Below are positions 40,476-51,171 of a DNA stretch of 64,000 nt, piece by piece. Under the pieces are notes generated by a model. That model ran no database searches. It was not told the DNA's origin and saw only the letters and a list, made by a program, of their open reading frames with translations. Made by a program: the position numbers and the translations under genes. Every line of letters starts with the position of its first letter. The stretch's first letter is position 1. The stretch is from Diospyros lotus (taxonomy: Eukaryota; Streptophyta; Magnoliopsida; Ericales; Ebenaceae), in assembly GCF_014633365.1 (NCBI RefSeq), contig NC_068351.1:17783366-17847365 (forward strand). Reading direction: 5' to 3'.

Positions 40476-41685
40476 CTTTAGATATCTCTAGAATCCGATA
40501 TACAGCCTCTAAGTGTCTTTCTCTAGGATCATTCATGAATTGGCTTACCACACTTACAGGAAAACCTATATCTGGTCTAGTATGTGATAAGTATATGGGT
40601 TTTCCCACCAATCTTTGATATCTTCTTTTATCCACTGGAGCCCTTTCTTTGCCAACATCCAGTTTTGAAGTGGTTTCCATTAGTGTATCAGCTGGTTTGC
40701 ATCCCAACATACCTATTTCAGTAAGAAGATCTAGGGTATATTTTCGTTGAGAGACTGAAATTCCTTCTTTGGACCTTGCTACTTCCATGCCTAGGAAATA
40801 TCTTAGGTTTCCTAGATCTTTGATTTCAAATTCTCTTGCCAGGACTTCTTTAAGATCCTTGATTTCAGAAATATTATCTCCTGTAACAATTATATCATCA
40901 ACATACATAATAAGAATGGAAATTTTACCTTCCAAAGAATGCTTGATGAACAAGGTATGGTCTGCCTGACTTTGGCTATATCCATACTTCTTGACTGCCT
41001 TAGTAAATTTCTCGAACCAGGCTCTAGGAGATTGTTTGAGCCCATAAAGAGATCTCCTTAGTTTGCATACCTTGTTTCTTGTGAGGTTAGTTTGAAATCC
41101 GTGAAAAATTTCCATATATACTTCTTCTTCGAGATCTCCATTTAGAAAAGCATTCTTCACATCTAATTGGTAAAGTGGCCAATCCAGGTTTACAGCTAGG
41201 GATAACAAGACTCTGATGGTATTCAATTTTGCCACCGAAACAAAAGTTTCTTGGTAATCTATACCATAAGATTGAGTGAACCCTTTTGCAACTAAGTGGG
41301 CCTTAAATCTGTCAATTCTTCCATCTTCTTTGTATTTGACTGTAAATACCCATTTGCAGCCCGCATGATGTTTTCCAGGGGGTAATTCTGTAATCTCCCA
41401 AGTCCCATTCTTTTTCAAGGCCTTCATTTCCTCGAGAACCGCCTCCTTCCATTTAGGATGTTGAAAGGCCTCCAGAATAGTTCTAGGAACCCGCACCTTA
41501 CTGATATTTGATACAAATGTTCTGAAATTAGGTGAGAGACCTTTGTAAGAAATGTAATTGTGAATGGGATGTTGAGTGCATGATCGTACTCCCTTTCTCA
41601 ATGCTATAGGCAAATGTAAATCTTCATTCATAATCGGAATTTCAGAATTCTCACCAGCAGTCATGGTATGCTCCTTTTGTAACAA
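40411..41685 (-). CDS. C3 reverse transcriptase
   Basis: 424 open codons. LPIALRKGVRSCTQHPIHNY linker, then RT: GCKWVFTVKYKEDGRIDRFK, YQLDVKNAFLNGDLEEEVYM, SLYGLKQSPRAWFEKFTKAV, catalytic MYVDDIIVTG intact, LGNLRYFLGMEVARSKEGIS and YLSHTRPDIGF. The last twenty or so residues (YRILEISKVDSRQ) are out of frame relative to RNase H. Best-preserved copia RT in the window. Confidence 0.9.
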   Translation of the reverse strand: MLQKEHTMTAGENSEIPIMNEDLHLPIALRKGVRSCTQHPIHNYISYKGLSPNFRTFVSNISKVRVPRTILEAFQHPKWKEAVLEEMKALKKNGTWEITELPPGKHHAGCKWVFTVKYKEDGRIDRFKAHLVAKGFTQSYGIDYQETFVSVAKLNTIRVLLSLAVNLDWPLYQLDVKNAFLNGDLEEEVYMEIFHGFQTNLTRNKVCKLRRSLYGLKQSPRAWFEKFTKAVKKYGYSQSQADHTLFIKHSLEGKISILIMYVDDIIVTGDNISEIKDLKEVLAREFEIKDLGNLRYFLGMEVARSKEGISVSQRKYTLDLLTEIGMLGCKPADTLMETTSKLDVGKERAPVDKRRYQRLVGKPIYLSHTRPDIGFPVSVVSQFMNDPRERHLEAVYRILEISKVDSRQRANVQEHSEQRDENLQ

Positions 41686-42526
41686 TTCCAGATCTGGGTT
41701 CGGATTAGACTCTTGATCAGTCCTAGGACATGCCGGTTCTCCACTTTCTTTTTGTTTAGACTTTTTTCTAGAATAAACTTGACGTTCATGAGGATAAGAA
41801 GGATGATGACCAATAGGGGAAGAAGATTGATCTGCTTCTGTAGGGTTTGCAGGTGGCTGGATTTCAGGTTGCTATTGGTATTCCCAAAACTGATATTCTT
41901 GAGGATTGTTTGGTCTATTCTCCCCCTGAATATCATATTTGGGATAATAAGGATGGTCTTCAAAAAAGGTTACATCCATAGATGTGAAGAATCTCTTAAG
42001 ACTTGGAGAGTAACATTTGTAACCCTTTTTGTTGGGAGAGTAGCCATTTGATGGACTTAGGGTCAAGTTTGCTCCGAAATTGAGGGTGAATGTGAACAAA
42101 AGAGGTGCAGCCAAAAATCTTGAGAGGAAGTTGAGAAAAGACTTGAGTGTGGGGAAAAGAAGCAAGGAGGAGCGGACTTAGAGTGTGATGTTTGAGAATT
42201 TTGGACGGCTTTCTATTTATAAGATAGGTGGCCGTAAGAATAGTCTCATCCCAAAAATATTTAGGAACATGGGTGGAGAACAATAGGGATCTGGCCACTT
42301 CCAATAGGTGTTTGTTTTTGCGTTTTGCAACCCCATTTTGTTGAGGTGTATCAACACAAGAACTTTGATGAATGATGTCGTGTTGTGATAAATAAGTGCC
42401 TATAATGGTATTAAAGTATTCTTTGGCATTATCTGTTCTTAGGACTTGAATTTTAGCATTAAATTGCCTTTGCACCATGGAATGGAAAGTTTGAAAAATT
42501 TGGCCAGCTTCAGATTTTTCTTTCAT
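41661..42526 (-). pseudogene. C3 integrase, frameshifted
   Basis: Main piece 41996-42526: VLRTDNAKEYFNTIIGTYLS, SSCVDTPQQNGVAKRKNKHL (catalytic E segment), FWDETILTATYLINRKPSKI and KIFGCTSFVHIHPQFRS. The continuation (DVTFFEDHPYYPKYDIQGEN) is in two other frames (41661-42165). Cleavage and joining enzyme in intact relatives. Confidence 0.85.
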
Positions 42527-43485
42527 GAGAAAAATCCAAGTAAGGCGGGTATGGTCATCAATAAAGGAAATAAACCATCGAGCCCCAGTAACATTTTTTA
42601 CCCGAGAAGTCCCTCACACATCACTATGAATCAAAGAAAATGGTTAGGATGGAGTGTAAATTTGACTAGGATAATTAGTCCTTACATGCTTAGAGTATTG
42701 ACAAATTTCACATCAAAACATGTGTAAATCTAAATTCTTGAACAAAGAGGGGAACAATTTTTGAAGGTAAGCAAAGTTTGGATGTCCTAATCGATAGTGC
42801 CACAACATAATTGCACTCTTATTTGAATTAAAAATAGAGAAACAACCAGGCGGAACAGAGTAGCAATATTGCTAGAATTTACTTCAGTTTTTGAATTAGT
42901 CCTTTTAAGAACGTAGAGCCCCAAACATGCCTCAGCACTGCCAATCATCTTCCCCGAAGTCCGATCCTGAAATTCACATACATCTTTTAAGAATTTTGCA
43001 ACACAATCCATATCAATAGTGAGTTTACTAATAGATAAGAGGTTGTAGTCTAGGTTAGGCACAAAAAGTACAGCATGTAGCATTAAATTGGTGGACAACA
43101 CAACCGATCCAATACCTGCCACCTTTGATAATGAGCCATCGGCAATCCTTACCTTCCAATCTTTGGCACATGGCTGAAAATTGATTAACAGTGTACTATT
43201 TCTAGTCATGTGATCAGACGCTCCTTAGTCAACAATTCATAGAGTAGATAGCTTACTTTTAGCGGTAAAGACACGTAGAGGGTTGCCTTTGTGGGCTATA
43301 GAACCTGCTGCTATTGTAGAGGTCTGAAGCTGTGTTTTACCAAAAGTATTCTGTAGTCACTCCATCTGTTCTTGGCTAAATAAGCTCGGAGTTAAGGTAG
43401 GAGTAGTGTCTTTGGTGGCTAATAGATAACCCCTACTCCGCCTTTCACGTGCTGATTTCCAATCCGAAGGCTTACCATGGATCTC
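42527..43485 (-). pseudogene. C3 integrase N-terminus and protease region
   Basis: The best piece (42787-43209) starts MTRNSTLLINFQPCAKDWKV, just after the protease active site, and includes GIGSVVLSTNLMLHAVLFVP and LLSISKLTIDMDCVAKFLKD of the pre-integrase segment. A stop precedes it where ...DSGATDHMT would lie (near 43225). The zinc-binding part (42530-42786) is degenerate. Confidence 0.78.
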
Positions 43486-44304
43486 CTAGCATGTATCCTT
43501 TGTGTGGCCGATCTTATGACAATGGTCACACCAAGGACGACCCTTCTTTTGCTTGATGTTTGATGGGTTGCCTCCTCGAGCAAATAGGGCAGAGTGTTCC
43601 AGGCTTGGATTCGAAGGTTTTAACATCAGTTTCAGCCTACTTTCTTCTCTACATACCTCAGCAAATGCCTCCTTGATACTTGGTAGAGGTTTAGTGCCAA
43701 GAATCCTACCTCTCACTCCATCTAGATTTTTATTTAAACCAACCAAGAACTTATACAACCGCTTCTTCTCCATTATTTTCTTGTATTATGCTGAATCTTC
43801 GGTGCACTTCCATTGAATAGTGTCACACTTATCCAGTTGAAGCCACAACTTATTCAAAGAATTGAAGTATTGAGTGACTTGAGACTCACCTTACCTTAGA
43901 TCATCGAGAATACTCTCTATCTCAAACAACTTGGAGGTATTCTCAATATGAGAGTAGGTTTCTCTAGCAGCCTCCCAAATTTCTTGTGCTATGTCGTATA
44001 ACAAGAAATTCTCACCTATCTCATTGTTCATTGAATTAATCAGCCAAGACATCACCATGTTGTTCTCGGCCTTCCAGATCCGGTGCTGTGATTCCTCCTC
44101 CTTCGGTTTGCTAGCAGCTCCAGTTAGATAATCATCTTTTCCTTTTCCACATATAAACATCATCACCGATTGTGACCATTGAATGTAGTTTTGGCCATTC
44201 AGTTTGTGACCGGTGATAGTAAACAGACTGCTACTATCCGTGTTTATAGTATTAGTGGTTTGAAAAGGAATAATCTCGGATGACTGGTTGTTTTTGCCGG
44301 CCAT
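43486..44304 (-). pseudogene. C3 gag with zinc knuckle
   Basis: Starts at the ATG at 44304 (MAGKNNQSSEIIPFQTTNTI). ITGHKLNGQNYIQWSQSVMM and MVMSWLINSMNNEIGENFLL mark the copia gag domain (43891-44304). The second piece (43486-43773) has LYKFLVGLNKNLDGVRGRIL and the zinc knuckle WCDHCHKIGHTKDTC. Broken near 43780-43890. Confidence 0.85.
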
Positions 44305-44404
44305 GATGTAAGTTGATCAGGTCCGGGGGTGGCTATAGAAGGGGTGGATTAGTAAGACAGCAGATAAAGACTAGGGTTAACAAAGAGAAAAGAGAAAAGA
44401 TTCT

Positions 44405-44416
44405 GCTCTGATACCA
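44405..44416 (-). other. C3 primer-binding site
   Basis: Minus strand TGGTATCAGAGC directly beside the LTR end TGCA. Confidence 0.9.
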
Positions 44417-44823
44417 TGCATAAATTCTCTTTTTTTGGGAGAATAGTACGCTACTCTTTTATTCCCTTGAAAATACCACAAATATATTCACAATGGATCC
44501 TAAGAATTTTCCTAGATTTTAGAGATTAGATTCCTACTTTGTAGGACTAAATTACAACAACCTTAAATACAAATAAATCTAACCAAATAACTGAAGAGGA
44601 TAAGATGTAATGAGCTCGGAAGCTCGGCTATTAGCTCGGCAGCTCGGAATTCTATCAGCTCGTCAGGTCGCCTTCCAACAGCTTGGCCATCATGTCGGCA
44701 ACTCGCCCTCTATCAGCTTGGAAGCTCGGCTCGGAATTCTATCAACTCGTCAAGTCGCCTTCCAACAACTCGACCATCATCTCGTTAGCTCGGTAGCTCG
44801 GCCTTATAGCAGCTCGATCTACA
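44417..44823 (-). repeat. C3 5' LTR
   Basis: 407 bp, pairs with 39548-39934. It is about 20 bp longer because the agctcgg array differs in copy number. Confidence 0.93.
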
Positions 44824-45290
44824 AAGTCCATTGAGATACTCTCCCATAGTCCCCCTGGAATATCCAAAGGCTATAATAACCCTAGAGCAACTACATTTTC
44901 TAACTTGGGTTTAAGGTTAATGGTGTGATCATAGGGTCTCTTGGGTGGCAGGGAATTAGGTTCAGAAAAGAGGTCCCTAAACTCAATTAAAAGCATGTTA
45001 AGAGAGTTGATTTCATGTACCTACCACAGATCTTGTGAGTTGCTGCTCACAGTTACTACTAACTCCCCTTTTTGCTCTAGTCTTCCTTGAGTAGGTTCCA
45101 CGACATGGATGGAAAATAGCTATGCCACTTGGGAGAATTTGCTCTTGAGCATCCTTTGTAATCTCTTTCTTGAAATCATTTTACACACCCCTGATTCATG
45201 GCTCCCTATTAGAGTCCTTCTTCTTCCATCTTTCTCGAAGGTCACCTCCATTTTATTGAAATCAAACCTAATAGGGCTTACCCCTTTCAT
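44824..45290 (-). pseudogene. G4 integrase stub fused to protease-RT linker
   Basis: Reading leftwards on the minus strand, RPYDHTINLKPK (protein just before RT) runs within a few codons into PLDIPGGLWESISMDF (integrase core start). About 1.2 kb of RT and RNase H normally lies between them, so it has been deleted with the join near 44890. Confidence 0.78.
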
Positions 45291-46309
45291 CTAGTCTACC
45301 CCAAGCACTACGTCACACCCTCCCAACTTCAGTAATCTCAGGTCAACCACGAATTCTTCTCCATTCATCTCCCAACAAAACCCCAAACAAGTTGACTGAC
45401 TCAAGACCTCGTTACCATTGGCTACTCTCACTAAAAGAGGGTGAGAATTTGAGACCTCACACTCCAACTTCTTGGCCATGGCTTCATCTAAGAAGCTTTG
45501 GGTACTCCCATTGTCGATGAGTACCATTAATGGGACATTATGGACTCTCCCTTCCACCTTAATAATTTTACTATTGGCCAATCCTTTTAATCCGTGTAAA
45601 GAAATCTCCCCTTTATCCTCTTCTTCAGCCTTTGGGGTTTCTCCTCCTTCCTTATCTTCTGTTTCCAATAACAATAGTTGCCGCTTGCACTTGTGCCCCA
45701 AAAAATATTTATCTCTGCACTTATAGCATAGGCAGACTTGGCGCCTCCGTTCCATCAACCTTCCCCATTTGTATGATTAGTAGCTGTTGAGGGCAGTGCT
45801 AAGACTCCTTTGCCACCTTGCCCCATATCCCTTCCAACTGCTCTGTTCCTTGCCTACCATCCACCGGTGATCACCCCCTTCACTTGACTCCTTTGCTTCC
45901 TCATCAAAGCCTCAATAGTCATTTCTTGTAGCCTTGCACTGTTAGCAGTTTGCTTGAATGTTCGAGGCTGCATCATTTTTACCATTAGCCTCACTTCATC
46001 CCCTAAGCCACTAATAAAACTTGACACAAAACACTCCTCAGACAAATGGGGATTGTGCACTAACATTAAGGACCTTAGCTCTTCAAATTTGAGCTGATAG
46101 GCCTGCATTATTCCTTCTTGTTTGAGCTTATTAAATTCCCTAATCACACTCCTCATGCTCCTATGCCCAAATCTCGCATAGGGATCATCAACAAACACAT
46201 TCCATGGACTTCCCTCCTTTGCCGTAATCCATCCTTGGAACCAGGCATCTCCTATATCATTCAAGTAAGCGAAGGCTAGAGTAACCTTCTGTTGTTCTTG
46301 TACTTGGTA
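45291..46309 (-). pseudogene. G4 gag, zinc knuckle and protease
   Basis: Capsid piece 45854-46264 (DAWFQGWITAKEGSPW, FEELRSLMLVHNPHLSEECF), then 45291-45758 with knuckle CYKCRDKYFLGHKC and protease VLIDNGSTQSFLDEAMAKKL (DSG changed to DNG). Closely similar to G2. Cut at 46309 by S2. Confidence 0.86.
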
Positions 46310-46314
46310 TAAGG

Positions 46315-48261
46315 TGTTAGTGTAGGTGCTCTAGACTCAATTAGATTGGGCAATACACTGACAATTGCAATCATATTTATTATTGAATAAGGAGTTATTC
46401 AAATTCACAAGAAGTCATTATATTAGTTTCTTGTTATTATTATAATAATCGGATGAAACTAGATAGAAGTCTATATAATGTATATTGTGATTAATCTATA
46501 AAGATGTGAGATGATGCATCACAGTTTCTAGACATCATTAAATGTCCCAAGTCGTAGCAATGTTAAGAATGGACATTGACAATTGCAGTAAGACTTATAT
46601 GTGCTATGTTTTTGTTATGTGATAGCAATAAGGGTCTCACACCCATAGGTATGGAGATGTCTAGACAAGTACATAGGTGACCAATGTTGGAGAACGTGTC
46701 ACTGGACATGACTCGCCATGAGAATCCATTTTGGTTTTATGTTGATAGTATTCTCATAGGAGATAGGTGTAACTAATCCTTGGACCTGAGGTTGTCACGG
46801 TTATCTCATAAGAAGACCAATATGCTTTGACATCGTTTCAATGGGTCTAGATAAAGGCTACACGTGGGCGATCGTTGGGCATATCATGAGGCTTATGGAG
46901 ATGGGTGCATGACCAAGATGTGGCTCATCTATCCCTTGATAGAGGATGATGTATCTAAGACGTCTTTGGTGGATATTCACTTTAAATCCATGGCCATAGT
47001 GAAAGAGATCAATAAGGAGTTATTGATTCACTTTCTATTAAGAGAGGATATCCGGAAGACTGAAGAAAACTCATGTGATCGTAATTAAGCAACACATCAC
47101 CATACTTGAGATCACATAAGATACATTGATGAGAGGATCGAATTACACGATAACCATGCTCGTGAAAGGTTATTTGCGGATTATGAATCCTTTTGAACAA
47201 TTGGGTAGGTATGATGCCTTGCTAGAGGCCAATCTTGTCTTATGTGTTCGTACCAACACATTGACAACATATTCGGAAGCCTAATGAGTCATATGCAATA
47301 GGCACGGTCCTTGGCTTAAACCAGGAGAGTGAACGTATAGTTAAATGGGACATTTCGGCAAGAAGTTGTGCCGTCGTAGGTTCTCATGGAAAAAGAATAA
47401 AGGGACGTAATGACAAGGGGTCGTCATAATAGAAAGAGTTTCCTAAAATGATAATTGATTAAATTAGGAAGGAGTTTCTAGTTTAATAATTTTCTATTTG
47501 TTAGAGTGGCAAATAGGAAATAAAATATATTTGGGCTTAAGTTAATATTTGGACTAAATTGGATTTGGGCCAAATAGTAAATTAAATATTATATTTGGAC
47601 TAAATTGCATTTGAGCCAAATATTAAATATTATATTTGGGCTAAATTAGATTTGGGCCAAATATTAAATTAAATATTATATTTGGGCTTGAATTAGATTT
47701 GGGCCAAAATATTTTATTTAAACTTATAATTAGATTTGGGTCGCTTAATTAAGTTTCTAGTTAGACTAGAATAAACCCATTTAATTAAGTTCCTAATTGG
47801 ACTAAATTAAATGGGCCAGCTCATATCCAATAGGGTTTAAGAAACCTTAGAGCTCCTTATAAATATCCCTTTATGGGTTGTCCAAAATAGATGAGAGTGA
47901 TTATTTTGTGTGGTTTTTCAAGAGTTGAAAAACGATTGTCGTTCACTCTTCCCAGTTTCTTTTTGGCATCGATTTGAAATGTGGGCGTTCTTTTCCGTCC
48001 ATACACAAGCTGGGAAAAGGAGAAGGAGGTAGCACTCCTATTTCGCTCTCCTTGCCAATGGACGCGTGCCTCGTATCACGAGTTAGAGGCCGGATGCTTG
48101 GACAGCTCGAATTCTCGAGACTCGAAAATCTAAAGGTTAGATTTATTTTATTTGTATATGAATGATTTAATTTCGACGTTGATCTAATCATTGGGATTGG
48201 GGTAAGGTTCAAAATTTTTGAACTATGCTGCTTGCCCCGTAGCGATCTTGCTTTTCTTTCA
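46315..48261 (+). mobile_element. S2: long solo LTR (1947 bp)
   Basis: Starts tgttagtgta and ends tttctttca, with exact taagg target duplications (46310-46314 and 48262-48266). A TATA-like tataaatatc near 47857, followed by a transcribed-leader-like region, suggests plus orientation. A block at 47520-47740 repeats tatttgggct-aaatt-gatttgggcc units. The short frames inside are not conserved and are not called as genes. Inserted in G4 gag. Confidence 0.88.
47520..47740. repeat. Degenerate tandem repeats in S2
   Basis: Four to five imperfect units of about 40-60 bp built on tttgggccaaatattaaat. They lie upstream of the likely promoter. Confidence 0.75.
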
Positions 48262-48266
48262 TAAGG

Positions 48267-48807
48267 AAAACATCCTCTCGCACCTCCTTATCCACTATCT
48301 CAGATTCTCCCCATTAAAGAGTGGGATCTCCAATTTTGGCACAGGGAAGCTCGGTTGATTACGATTAGCCTGAGCTCTTGGCCTTCTCCAGTGTATTCTC
48401 CCCCACCATTTCCGATTCTAATTCAAACTTCGACGTCCCTACAAGGGGGTGTTCCGTTCGCACTCCTGGAAGGATAGGCTCCGACCTCTCCCTAGGAGGA
48501 AATTCAATTGAGAGCCTTACCGATTGTTGGGATGTGAACATCCTCATGAACTAGTGCATCTACTCCATCACTTGTTCCTATAGTAGAGCATTCTGTTCTC
48601 GATTTTCTACACGCCATCTATCCATCGCATGGTTAATCCAGGTATTCACCTCTGCTTTGACAAAGGATTCGAGAGTCCCCATCCTTGTTAGCATCTCCGT
48701 GATTGCTGTTGTCACTTGCTACAGCTGCGACTCCATTTGTTTCATCCTCGTTCCATTGGCCATGGGCGATGAATTCTCAAAGATCTAGTCGACGCCCAAG
48801 AGCACTG
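48267..48807 (-). pseudogene. G4 gag N-terminus
   Basis: Minus-strand MFTSQQSVRLSIEFPPRERS then EPILPG, the segment shared with G2 (QNQVRLSPNFPPRERLDPI) and N1/N2. The gag start is near the ATG at about 48762. Stops separate the pieces. Confidence 0.75.
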
Positions 48808-48819
48808 CTCTCATACCAA
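48808..48819 (-). other. G4 primer-binding site
   Basis: Minus strand TGGTATGAGAGC, one substitution from the usual site. Confidence 0.8.
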
Positions 48820-48822
48820 AAT

Positions 48823-49195
48823 GTTAGCTCCCTAAGGATCTAACGGAAATTCTCGATCAACTGGATGATTGAGGAAGAAAGAGAGAGGAAGCGAGTGAGA
48901 AATTAGGGAGGAATGAAGACATCAATGAGGGAGAACGAGAGAATAAAGAGAGAGAATTCAGAGTTTATTGTGAATTTTCATATATTCGTTCGTAGGGAGG
49001 GATCGACTATATTTATAGCTTGACCCTAACCTCCCCCATGTGTTGGTAACCGCTTATAGAGCTAGGAATGTACAAGCTGTCAATGCAGTAACAAACTTAG
49101 TACAACCCCCTACAACACACTTTACTAATAAACTACTTTCCCCCTCCTGTTATATTTAATTGCTATATCTCCCCCTACTATGTGTGTACATGACA
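48823..49195 (-). repeat. G4 5' LTR
   Basis: 373 bp, plus strand tgttagctcc to gtacatgaca. It differs from the 38110-38481 copy by many substitutions, so G4 is fairly old. Confidence 0.92.
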
Positions 49196-49856
49196 GAATA
49201 ATGGCTACAGTCTCATTTAGGGACAACAAGTCTTCTTTTCCAAGTATTTGTACCTTCACTGCATCAAACTCAATATTTAATCTAGCAAGAAATTCATGAA
49301 TCCTATCCTTTTCAACAAACCTTTGTAAAAGGGTTGCATCCTCACTGCAAGTCATCTTGATACATCGATAATGATCCATTTCCTGCCATAAAGTTTGCAG
49401 GAGGTTGGAGTATTCAGTGATTGACCATTTTCCTTGCTTTGTAGCTGAGATTTTTGTTTTAATCTCATAAATTTGGGTTGCATCTCGAACTTTAGAGTAG
49501 GTCTGCCTAACATCCCAAATTTCTTGAGCTGTGTTTAGAAACATGACGGTGTCACTTATCTCCAGAAGCATTAAATTCCATAGCCAAGACGTTATCATAG
49601 AGTCTTCTTCATCCCAAGCCTCAAATGTAGAGTCCCCTTTCTTAGGTCCAGTGCCGAGTAAATGACTCAGCTTGCCTCTTCCTTTCAAGAATGTGCGAGC
49701 CAACTGAGACCATTTTAGATAATTCTTACCATTTAGCCTATAGGCTGCCTAGATATTTTGTAATTCTTTGGTTGGAGTTGTGCCTTTGTTATCTGTGCTG
49801 ACAATTATTGTAACAAGTGCCTCAGATGCATCACTAGATTTTGGTGCAGTAGACAT
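49196..49856 (-). pseudogene. C2 gag N-terminal part
   Basis: Gag starts at the ATG at 49856. Open for most of its length: ARTFLKGRGKLSHLLGTGPK, MITSWLWNLMLLEISDTVMF, IYEIKTKISATKQGKWSITE and HEFLARLNIEFDAVKVQILG. A stop interrupts the opening (ELQNI(stop)AAYRLNG). G4 cuts it at 49195. Confidence 0.85.
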
Positions 49857-49991
49857 GGTCTCTAGATAAAACGAACTTAATCTCTCAGGTCAAAAACTTG
49901 GGGTAGAATCTTGTCTTGTAGTAGTACAAGTTTGCAGGACTTGAGGACACAAAGGAGGGTAATATCAATTCTAGGGAAAAAACTGCTTACA

Positions 49992-50003
49992 GCTCTGATA
50001 CCA
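49992..50003 (-). other. C2 primer-binding site
   Basis: Minus strand TGGTATCAGAGC immediately beside the LTR. Confidence 0.9.
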
Positions 50004-50291
50004 TGTTAATAATTTAAGCAAGAGAAATCGTCACCTTAATTCCAACAGAATAAGGCTTAATACATACAGTTGTAAGGGTTAACAACCCACTTCCTCAAAA
50101 ATAGGACATTATCTAACTAACTAATCTAAAACAAACAAAAGGATAAGGATCAAGACTCAGACTTCTTATGGATTAGAGTTTGACCATAACAACCAGATAA
50201 GAATAACCAAAGAGTAGAAGATAAAACAATAAAATACAAATCCATCGGATAAAACTGATACAACTAAGAAAATAAACCTTATCTCCCGACA
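50004..50291 (-). repeat. C2 5' LTR
   Basis: 288 bp, plus strand tgttaataat to tcccgaca. Related to the C1 LTR (shared acttcct-aaaaataggaca core). No 3' partner remains. Confidence 0.88.
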
Positions 50292-50940
50292 AGGGATAAT
50301 CCCATGTTTAGTGAAATAAGCTTGAAATACTCCATCTAAATACTCTATGCCATTCTCACTCTGTGGAATTTTGACATGTGCACCGAGTTGTGATGTGACC
50401 ATTTTATATAACATATTAAAACAGGAGAAAACTTCACTTTTAGGATGCATTAAGTAAGTGATACGACTATAGCAATCAATAAAGAGTAACAAACCATCTA
50501 CAAGCAGACAAAGAGACAACACGACAAGGACCCCATACCTCAGAATGGATGAGTATAAAAGGAACAATGTTTCTATTATTGATGGATGGATAGGTGCGTG
50601 TATGCTTGGCAAACTCACAAGCATCACAAATCAAACTTTTGAAATTGCAGTATTCACATAAAGTAGGAAATAACCTTTCCAAAAGGGAAGAAGTCCTAAC
50701 TGTTGATGTCTTGTCAATTATTGATAGGCAGATACTCATGAGCCATTTTAAAGAGCATGGCCAATTGTCATAGGACTCAAACCAGTTTCAAACGTATACA
50801 AGCATCCTGTACCCCACCATAGTCAATTGTTTTCCCTGTTCTTAGCTCCTGAAAAATACATTAAGTTGGAAAGAAGGTTACTTTACAATTTCAATCCAAC
50901 TGATGGATAAGAAATTATCTGGGAACATGAAGAACATGCA
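50292..50940 (-). mobile_element. C5: copia remnant, protease end to integrase core
   Basis: Minus-strand pieces: pre-integrase (LLERLFPTLCEYCNFKSLIC, DACEFAKHTRTYPS) and integrase core (LLLFIDCYSRITYLMHPKSE, QSENGIEYLDGVFQAYFTKH). It ends at 50292 at the C2 LTR, so C2 probably inserted in it. The continuation expected on the far side of C2 is absent; instead C4, holding the next integrase segment, is in the opposite orientation. Confidence 0.75.
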
Positions 50941-51100
50941 TTTATAAATTAGATGTATTCTTATAATTTCTTGGCGATAGTAACTTGGTTACTTTTTCAG
51001 TTTCTCTTTTGCATTATAAATTGGTTGTTCTCTGTCATCCATATGATTGAGATGCTTACAATTCTTAGTTGGTTAACCCTGTTTTTTTTAACTCTTACAG
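50941..51100 (+). other. Intron before exon d' (copy 2)
   Basis: Pyrimidine-rich tail ending actcttacag. It aligns with 11560-11640 of copy 1. Confidence 0.65.
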
Positions 51101-51171
51101 ATCAATCAAGTCCTGCTGCAACTGGATCCTCTGCCATGGGTGGACCCTCCAAAATCCTAGATGTTATTCCA
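51101..51171 (+). CDS. CENPC: CENP-C exon d', copy 2
   Basis: 71-bp exon, acceptor cttacag (51100) and donor attcca|gtatga (51172). It encodes DQSSPAATGSSAMGGPSKIL then DVIP. The incoming phase (1) fits exon c and also the end of exon f (GAA G|AT), so it can follow either. It ends in phase 0. All splice sites look intact, unlike copy 1. Confidence 0.72.

Larger units (their letters stand above)
39548..44823 (-). mobile_element. C3: copia element (5.3 kb)
   Basis: LTRs of 387 and 407 bp, exact aagtc target duplications (39543-39547 and 44824-44828), PBS and full Ty1 order gag, protease, integrase, RT, RNase H on the minus strand. It lies inside G4 integrase. RT is open for over 400 codons; other parts have a few frameshifts. 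Confidence 0.95.
38110..49195 (-). mobile_element. G4: Ty3/gypsy element with internal deletion, hosting C3 and S2
   Basis: LTRs of 372 and 373 bp bound it, with target duplications gaaca (38105) and gaata (49196). Minus order from right: LTR, PBS, gag N-terminus, S2, gag, zinc knuckle, protease, RT N-terminal linker joined directly to integrase, C3, integrase, chromodomain-like tail, LTR. RT and RNase H are deleted. Same lineage as G2. Confidence 0.92.
28994..50291 (-). mobile_element. C2: copia element truncated at its 3' end, expanded by nested insertions
   Basis: C2 is the same family as C1. The minus-strand pieces are RT (28994-29494 and 35615-35850), linker and integrase (35851-37155), protease (37540-37640), gag (37900-38104 and 49196-49856), PBS and 5' LTR (50004-50291). 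C9 split the RT with exact aagat duplications, and G4 split gag with gaaca/gaata. RNase H and the 3' LTR are missing at the left end. Confidence 0.88.

Noticed and set aside
46864..47088. 74-codon plus-strand frame
   Set aside because: Lies within the S2 LTR; no homology or codon signal.
47943..48212. 89-codon minus-strand frame
   Set aside because: Chance frame in the S2 leader region, opposite to the inferred LTR orientation.
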